In this document: piece after piece, positions 15,971-20,921 of the stretch
Numbering within the stretch: the first letter of the stretch is position 1
Layout of the letters: each line of letters begins with the position of its first letter
DNA from: Ruminococcus sp.
GTDB taxonomy: Bacteria > Bacillota > Clostridia > Oscillospirales > Acutalibacteraceae
Direction of reading: 5' to 3'
DNA: 20,921 nucleotides
Assembly (NCBI GenBank): GCA_004558485.1
Contig: SFCS01000020.1
Coordinates: 1 to 20,921 of the forward strand
Made by a program: the position numbers and the translations under genes
The notes under the pieces: generated by a model
The model's input: the letters and a program-made list of their open reading frames with translations, nothing else
Database searches by the model: none
Told to the model about the DNA's origin: nothing

Positions 15971-17935
15971 TCAAATATCCAGATTTTGCACATACTGTGC
16001 GTTTTTCTCGATGAAATCCTTGCGCGGCTCGACCTTGTCCCCCATCAGGATGGAAAAGGTCTCATCCGCGGCGATGGCGTCGCCGAGCGACACCTTGAGC
16101 ATGGTGCGGAAGGCGGGATCCATCGTCGTCTCCCAAAGCTGCTCGGGATCCATTTCGCCGAGACCCTTATACCGCTGCACATCCGCCTTGCCCTCAAATT
16201 CGGCGATATAGCGGTCGCGCTCCTCGTCGGAGAAGGCATAGCGCAGCTGCTTGCCGCGTGACACCTTGAAAAGCGGCGGCTGGGCGATATAAATGTGTCC
16301 CTCGTCGACGAGCGGCCGCATATAGCGGAAGAAGAAGGTGAGCAGCAGCGTGCGGATATGTGAGCCGTCGACATCGGCATCCGCCATGATGATGATCTTG
16401 CCATAGCGCAGCTTCGTGATGTCGAAGTCCTCGCCGATGCCGCAGCCGAGCGCAATGACGATCGGGAGCAGCTTTTCGTTCGTGAACACCTTGTCGATGC
16501 GCGCTTTTTCGACATTGAGCATCTTGCCCCAAAGCGGCAGGATCGCCTGGTAGTTGCGGTCGCGCCCCTGAAGGGCGGAGCCGCCTGCGGAGTCGCCCTC
16601 GACGATGTACAGCTCGGTGCGCGCGGCATCGTTCCAGATGCAGTCGGCGAGCTTTTCGGGCATGCGGGTGGCGGACAGCTTTTTGTTGTTGCGCGCCGCC
16701 TCGCGGGCTTTCTGTGCCGCCTCGCGGACACGCGCCGCATTGATGGATTTTTCAAGGATGCCCTTGGCGATGGCGGGGTTTTCGTCGAGGAACGGGACGA
16801 GCTTCTCGTTGAGGAGCTGATTGACCAGCGTCCCCATCGCCGTGTTGCCGAGCTTTGCCTTTGTCTGCCCCTCAAACTGCGCGTCCTTGAGCTTGACGCT
16901 GATGACGGCGGTGATGCCCTCGCGCACATCGTCGCCCTTGAGGTTGGCGTCGCCGTCCTTGAGCATCTTATACCGTCTGGCATAGTCGTTGAAAATACGG
17001 GTGATGCCGTTCTTGAACGCCGTCTCGTGCGTGCCGCCGTCGACGGTGTGGATGTTGTTGGCAAAGGAGACGATGTTCTCGTTATAGCTGTCGTTATACT
17101 GGAACGCGACCTCCGCAATGGAGTCCCCCTCATAGGTGGACATGTGCACGACCGTGTCGTGCAGCGGCACATAGCCGCGCGTTTTGTTCATGAATTCCAC
17201 GAACGAGGAGATGCCGCCCTCATAGCAATAGGTCTCCGCAATCGGCTTTTCGGGATCGCGGCTGTCGGTCAGCGAAATGCGCAGTCCCGCGTTGAGGAAC
17301 GCCTGCTCGCGCAGCCGCTTTTGCAGCGTTTCAAAATCATATTCGGTGGTCTCCGTGAAGATCTCCGCATCTGCCTTGAAGCGGATGAAGGTACCGTCGG
17401 TCTCGGAGGTGCCGATGACGGTGAGGTCGTTGACGGGCGTGCCGCGCTCAAAGCGCTGGGCATACACCTTGCCCTCTCTGGAAATTTCCACCTCGAGCCA
17501 CGCGGACAGGGCATTGACGACCGACGAACCGACGCCGTGCAGACCGCCCGACACCTTATAGCCGCTGCCGCCGAACTTGCCGCCCGCGTGCAGCACAGTC
17601 AAAACCACCGTCACCGCCGGCAGCCCCAGCTTTTCGTTGAGATCGACGGGGATGCCGCGGCCGTTATCCCTGACGGTGATGATGTCGCCGGGGAGAATTT
17701 CAACCTCGATGTGCGTGCAAAAGCCCGCCAGCGCCTCGTCGATGGAGTTGTCCACAATTTCATACACCAGATGGTGCAGTCCGCGCGGCCCGGTCGAACC
17801 GATATACATGCCGGGGCGCTTTCTCACCGCCTCCAGTCCTTCAAGCACCTGTATCTGACTGGCGTCATAGGCGGTGTCGTCGGCGCGGGTGAGACTGTTC
17901 TCCAGCTCCAGATCCATTTCCATTTCAGTAGCCAT
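15971..17935 (-). CDS. gyrB: DNA gyrase subunit B
   Basis: The 654-residue ATPase subunit of gyrase. It contains the GHKL ATPase site (EIVDNSIDEA with Glu59 and Asn63; DNGRGIP; the GGLHGVGSS lid), the transducer domain and the TOPRIM domain with EGDSAGG (446-452) and DADVDG (519-524), and ends with the PRKDFIEKNA type of tail. The ATG at 17935 (MATEMEMDLELENS) follows AAGGAATAAG; upstream in-frame codons to 17986 lack a site. About 25 residues precede the conserved start, a little more than usual. It is followed after one base by the membrane-protein gene and preceded by remB 75 bp away. Confidence 0.97.
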   Translation of the reverse strand: MATEMEMDLELENSLTRADDTAYDASQIQVLEGLEAVRKRPGMYIGSTGPRGLHHLVYEIVDNSIDEALAGFCTHIEVEILPGDIITVRDNGRGIPVDLNEKLGLPAVTVVLTVLHAGGKFGGSGYKVSGGLHGVGSSVVNALSAWLEVEISREGKVYAQRFERGTPVNDLTVIGTSETDGTFIRFKADAEIFTETTEYDFETLQKRLREQAFLNAGLRISLTDSRDPEKPIAETYCYEGGISSFVEFMNKTRGYVPLHDTVVHMSTYEGDSIAEVAFQYNDSYNENIVSFANNIHTVDGGTHETAFKNGITRIFNDYARRYKMLKDGDANLKGDDVREGITAVISVKLKDAQFEGQTKAKLGNTAMGTLVNQLLNEKLVPFLDENPAIAKGILEKSINAARVREAAQKAREAARNNKKLSATRMPEKLADCIWNDAARTELYIVEGDSAGGSALQGRDRNYQAILPLWGKMLNVEKARIDKVFTNEKLLPIVIALGCGIGEDFDITKLRYGKIIIMADADVDGSHIRTLLLTFFFRYMRPLVDEGHIYIAQPPLFKVSRGKQLRYAFSDEERDRYIAEFEGKADVQRYKGLGEMDPEQLWETTMDPAFRTMLKVSLGDAIAADETFSILMGDKVEPRKDFIEKNAQYVQNLDI

Positions 17936-18010
17936 CTTATTCCTTACCTTTCCTCTCGGTTTTCCGTTCCTCACGATTTCCCCCATCCGTTGACAAAGGA
18001 AAACGGCTTT

Positions 18011-18289
18011 TCACCTGCCGCGGATGCTTTTCGCGGCGATCGCTTTGTATCTTTTATACAGTGTCGCGGTGGAGATCTGCGAGATAAACACCCGCTCTTT
18101 CCCCCGCTTGTCCCTGCACACCACAAAGGACTTCGGCAGCTCCGCCGACACCGCGACCGTGTGCCCCTTTTTCTCCGCCGCTGCGAGAAAGCCGCGGGTG
18201 TTTTTCGTGACCGTCGTGTTTTCGATGTCGAAGATCCCGATGATCTCTTCCCCGCGCACAACGGTCTCCTGCCCGATATGCAAAAACAT
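18011..18289 (-). CDS. remB: DUF370 protein, RemB (YaaB)-like regulator
   Basis: A 92-residue protein of the DUF370/RemA-RemB family. It starts MFLHIGQETVVRGEEIIGIFDIENTTV, close to the family pattern of a short beta strand and IVGIFD, and later has PKSFVVC and the ISQISTATLYKR segment. In B. subtilis RemB (YaaB) sits in this same place between recF and gyrB and affects matrix and osmolyte genes; whether it does so here is unknown. I take the ATG at 18289 with AAAGGAAAA about 9 bases upstream; a GTG two codons earlier is an alternative. The protein is somewhat longer than B. subtilis RemB (about 80 residues). Confidence 0.85.
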   Translation of the reverse strand: MFLHIGQETVVRGEEIIGIFDIENTTVTKNTRGFLAAAEKKGHTVAVSAELPKSFVVCRDKRGKERVFISQISTATLYKRYKAIAAKSIRGR

Positions 18290-18313
18290 ACACACTTTTC
18301 CTTTACAGACAGT

Positions 18314-19411
18314 TTATTTTTCTGTGATTTCTCCGTTTTGTATATGAAAAACCTTGCCGCCGGTCTGCCGCTCGATGGCGACAGGGTCACAGCAGGTGAT
18401 GAGCACCTGCCAATCGCCGATGTGATTTAGAATATAATCCTGCCTTGCGACATCCAGCTCACTCATCACATCGTCGAGAAGCGCCACAGGCTGTTCGCCC
18501 GAGATTTCCTTGAGCAGCGTTGCCTCGGAGAGCTTGAGCGCCAAAACCGCGCTGCGCTGCTGCCCCTGGGAGGCATATTTTCCCGCGCTCACCGCGTTGA
18601 TGTCGAGGCACAGATCCTCTCTGTGCGCACCGACGGTGGAAAACCCCACCGCCATGTCGACTGCGCGGCTTTTTTGCAGCAGTGCGCGATACTGCGCGGC
18701 AAGCTCGCCGAGCGTCACGCCCGCCGTCTCCACCTGCGTGGAGAGCGAGAGCGTCAGCTGCTCCCGTCCGCCGGACAGCCCGTCATAAAACGCAGTTGCC
18801 AGCGGCGCCAGCTTTTTGAGATACGCAAGCCGGGCGAGCGTCACCTTTGCGGCAGCCTCCGCCATGCGCGCATCCCAGATGTCGAGCTGCGTTTTCGTGA
18901 GATCGTCGTCGCGGTGCATTTTGAGAAGCGCGTTTCTTTGGGTCAGCACGCGCTGATAGTCGCGCATGACCCCCGCATAGCCGGGGCGCACCTGGCAGTA
19001 GGCGGCATCCATGAACCGTCTCCGCCCGTCCGGGGCGCCGGAAATGAGCTGCAGGTGCGTCGGACAAAACACCACGGCGCAAAACCTGCCCGTGATGGCG
19101 GAAACCGCGCGCTGCGGCACGCCGTTCAGGGTGAGTGCTTTGCGCATGCCGAAATGCAGCGTTGCCTCCTGCTCCCGTTCCTGTGCCTCGAATTGCAGCG
19201 AGAGCGTCGCCTCGTCAGCGGAAAGGCTCACACATTCCCTGTCCTTCGCGCCGCGAAAGCTCTTTCCTCCCGTGAACAGCCAACACGCCTCGAGCAGATT
19301 GGTCTTTCCCTGCGCGTTGTCGCCATAGAGGATGTTCACACCCTGTCCGGGGGAGAGGTCTCCCTCCTTCAGATTGCGAAAACCGGAAAAACTCAGCCGC
19401 CGGATGAACAA
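18314..19411 (-). CDS. recF: DNA replication and repair protein RecF
   Basis: A 365-residue SMC-like ATPase that loads RecA at gaps with RecO and RecR. Walker A is GDNAQGKTN (30-38), the ABC signature is SQGQQR (281-286) and Walker B is PVALLDDVMSELD (308-320). The N-terminal FSGFRNL and PGQGVNILYGDN segments are typical. The start codon is TTG at 19411, with AAAGGAG ten bases upstream; no in-frame ATG lies near it. It overlaps the preceding S4 gene by 19 bp, so it is probably translated by coupling. Confidence 0.95.
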   Translation of the reverse strand: MFIRRLSFSGFRNLKEGDLSPGQGVNILYGDNAQGKTNLLEACWLFTGGKSFRGAKDRECVSLSADEATLSLQFEAQEREQEATLHFGMRKALTLNGVPQRAVSAITGRFCAVVFCPTHLQLISGAPDGRRRFMDAAYCQVRPGYAGVMRDYQRVLTQRNALLKMHRDDDLTKTQLDIWDARMAEAAAKVTLARLAYLKKLAPLATAFYDGLSGGREQLTLSLSTQVETAGVTLGELAAQYRALLQKSRAVDMAVGFSTVGAHREDLCLDINAVSAGKYASQGQQRSAVLALKLSEATLLKEISGEQPVALLDDVMSELDVARQDYILNHIGDWQVLITCCDPVAIERQTGGKVFHIQNGEITEK

Positions 19412-19620
19412 ACCGCGATCTCTCCTTTGGTTTTCGGGACGGTGACGGTGTCCCCGTTTCTGAGCTTTTTGCCGCGCATGGTGCAGACCTCGCCGTTGAC
19501 AAGCACCTCGCCGCTTTGCACCATCACCTTTGCCATGCCGCCGGTGTCTGCCTCACCGGACAGCTTCAAAAGCGCATCGAGCCGTATATATCCCGTGTCG
19601 ATCGTAACTGTTTTTTTCAT
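19393..19620 (-). CDS. yaaA: S4-domain RNA-binding protein, YaaA/RlbA-like
   Basis: A 75-residue protein made of a single S4 RNA-binding domain: the YIRLDALLKLSG helix, GGMAKVMVQSGEVLVNGEVCTMRGKKLRNGDTV with the S4 turn, and a short tail. In B. subtilis the counterpart YaaA between dnaN and recF was linked to ribosome large-subunit assembly. It starts 8 bp after dnaN, with GAGGCGGC overlapping the dnaN stop, and its end overlaps recF. Its size (about 70 residues in relatives) is normal. Confidence 0.9.
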   Translation of the reverse strand: MKKTVTIDTGYIRLDALLKLSGEADTGGMAKVMVQSGEVLVNGEVCTMRGKKLRNGDTVTVPKTKGEIAVCSSGG

Positions 19621-19628
19621 GTGCCGCC

Positions 19629-20741
19629 TCAGTTTGCAGAATTTTTGAGCCGCACCGGCAAAACGAGGAACAAAAAGCTGTCTCCCTCTGCCGGCAAAAT
19701 TTTCATCGGCGACAGTGCGCCGTTGAGTTCAATACGAATTTCGTCCGTCTCACTGTTTTTCAGCGCATCGAGGAGGAAGCGGCTGTTGAAGCCCATGAGC
19801 TCCGCTTTGCCGTCCTGTCGCACCTCCACATAGTCGCTGGCGCTGCCGAGCGGCGTGGAGCAGGAAATGTTCACAACATTGTCCTTGAAATCGCACACAA
19901 GCGGCGACTTCATACGGTCGTTGATGACGAGCGACGCACGATCCACCGCATTCATTATCTTGCGCGTGTTGGCGAAAACGGTCGTTTTGATCTCCTTTGG
20001 GATCGTGCGCTCATATGCCATAAATTCGCCGTCCAACAGACGGGAAATGACCGCATAGCCGTCAATACTCATGACGACATGGCGCTTGCCGACCGCAAAG
20101 GAAACGGCGCTGTCCTCGTCTCCAAGCAGCTTTAAGACCTCCTGCAGCGTCTTGCCGGGAACGACGAAGGAGATTTCCTCTTCACTGTCGATCGCCTCGC
20201 TGCGCATCGCCAGACGGTAGCCGTCGACGGAAATGAGCTTCAATTTTCCTCCCGCCAGCTCAAACTTCGTACCGGTGCAGATGGGACGCGGATCGTTCGG
20301 CTGTGCGACAGCAAAAAGCGTCTGTCTTATCATGCTTTTCAAAACATTCTGCGGCAGCGTGAAGCCGACCCCGTCGCTGACGGAGGGCAGTTCCGGATAA
20401 TCCGCCGCCGAGATGCCCGAAATGGTAAAGCTCGTCATTTCGCTGCGAATGGTCGTGTTGCCCTTTTCGTCGCAGGAAAAGCTCACGCTGTCCCCCGGCA
20501 TCTTGCGCACGATGTCGCCGAACAGACGGGAGGAGACCACGATCTCACCGAGCTCCTTGACACTTGCGGGAACGGTGGTGGTGATGCCGAGCTCCATATC
20601 AAAGCCGGCAACAAACAGCGCGTTGTGCGTGGTGCGCAACAGAATACCCTCCAAGGCCGGCACAGCACTTTTGGCGGCGACGGCACGCTGCACATTGGAC
20701 ACCGCACTGACGAGGTCCTCCATAGCACATGTAAATTGCAT
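19629..20741 (-). CDS. dnaN: DNA polymerase III beta subunit (sliding clamp)
   Basis: The 370-residue clamp tethers polymerase III to DNA. It shows the three-domain beta-clamp pattern: start MQFTCAMEDLVSAVSNVQRAV, ALEGILL near 30, the SRLFGDIVRKMPG segment, the VDGYRLAMR segment that forms part of the binding cleft, FNSRFLLDAL and the end FLFLVLPVRL, close to the usual VMPMRL tail. The ATG at 20741 is preceded by AGAGGATGAAGGATC. It is the first gene after the origin region on the right edge; dnaA should lie beyond it. Confidence 0.97.
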   Translation of the reverse strand: MQFTCAMEDLVSAVSNVQRAVAAKSAVPALEGILLRTTHNALFVAGFDMELGITTTVPASVKELGEIVVSSRLFGDIVRKMPGDSVSFSCDEKGNTTIRSEMTSFTISGISAADYPELPSVSDGVGFTLPQNVLKSMIRQTLFAVAQPNDPRPICTGTKFELAGGKLKLISVDGYRLAMRSEAIDSEEEISFVVPGKTLQEVLKLLGDEDSAVSFAVGKRHVVMSIDGYAVISRLLDGEFMAYERTIPKEIKTTVFANTRKIMNAVDRASLVINDRMKSPLVCDFKDNVVNISCSTPLGSASDYVEVRQDGKAELMGFNSRFLLDALKNSETDEIRIELNGALSPMKILPAEGDSFLFLVLPVRLKNSAN

Positions 20742-20757
20742 GATCCTTCATCCTCTC

Positions 20758-20921
20758 TGTGGAAAGTGTTTTGTGTGGGAAAATGAAAAGAAAAGATAGA
20801 TATATCTCTTTCTCTTTTTCGGTAGTAGTAGTAGGGGCGGTGGAAACAGTGGAAAAGTCCCGCAACCCGCTTTCCGCTTGTGTTTGCCGCATTTTTTCCG
20901 TTGGGGAAAAGAGGTTAGTAG
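20758..20921. other. Part of the chromosomal origin (dnaA-dnaN gap) with DnaA boxes, DnaA-trios and AT-rich region
   Basis: From right to left: two adjacent DnaA-box-like 9-mers on the minus strand (TTTTCCACT, 20856-20848; GTTTCCACC, 20847-20839), a GC-rich spacer (GGGGCGG, 20834-20840), four TAG triplets (20823-20834) and an AT-rich stretch (20781-20819). A better box, CTTTCCACA on the minus strand (20766-20758), lies just before dnaN. Read from the boxes outward the triplets are 3'-GAT-5', the orientation described for the basal unwinding system of the B. subtilis origin. A further TAGTAG begins at 20916 and is cut by the window end. The dnaN promoter is probably in this region or upstream of dnaA. 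Confidence 0.8.

Overview
The window looks like the origin-proximal part of a high-G+C member of the Clostridia (Firmicutes; an Oscillospirales-like gut bacterium is my guess, not proven). The minus strand carries the Gram-positive replication cluster dnaN - S4/yaaA - recF - remB - gyrB - (membrane protein) - gyrA, and further on mnmG - rsmG - noc. These genes point away from the right edge. There, upstream of dnaN, lie DnaA boxes, a GC-rich spacer, TAG trinucleotide repeats and an AT-rich stretch, the layout of a chromosomal origin in the dnaA-dnaN gap (dnaA itself would lie off the edge).

Left part (1-5890). Positions 196-240 are the 3' half of a tRNA-Arg(CCU) followed by a perfect terminator, with unrelated DNA to its left: the signature of an integration junction. 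Then comes a small sugar-utilisation locus: an SGNH/GDSL esterase and a GH78 alpha-L-rhamnosidase on the minus strand, and a divergent AraC-family regulator on the plus strand. Overlapping divergent promoters and AT-rich palindromes mark likely control sites. A DUF3048 (YerB-like) lipoprotein with its own promoter and a strong terminator follows.

Middle part (5890-12200). An AAA ATPase/DUF4143 gene with its own promoter and palindromic terminator sits between two identical 58-bp direct repeats, each of which is the 3' end of noc. It is visibly more AT-rich than its surroundings and looks like a recently inserted 1.4-kb cassette. Noc carries the four specificity residues typical of Noc rather than ParB, yet two near-perfect parS sites are embedded in the 3' part of mnmG. 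The 0.38-kb gap upstream of mnmG holds a cluster of DnaA boxes. A membrane-anchored polysaccharide deacetylase of PgaB/IcaB type is transcribed from the other side of this gap, convergent with gyrA.

Right part (12200-20921). The gyrase subunits are separated by a membrane protein that appears to be an internally duplicated YcxB-like protein. The genes are so tightly packed (overlaps or 1-75 bp gaps) that dnaN through gyrA could be one operon. GyrA has an unusual Pro/Ala/Glu-rich tail encoded by a 9-bp tandem repeat.
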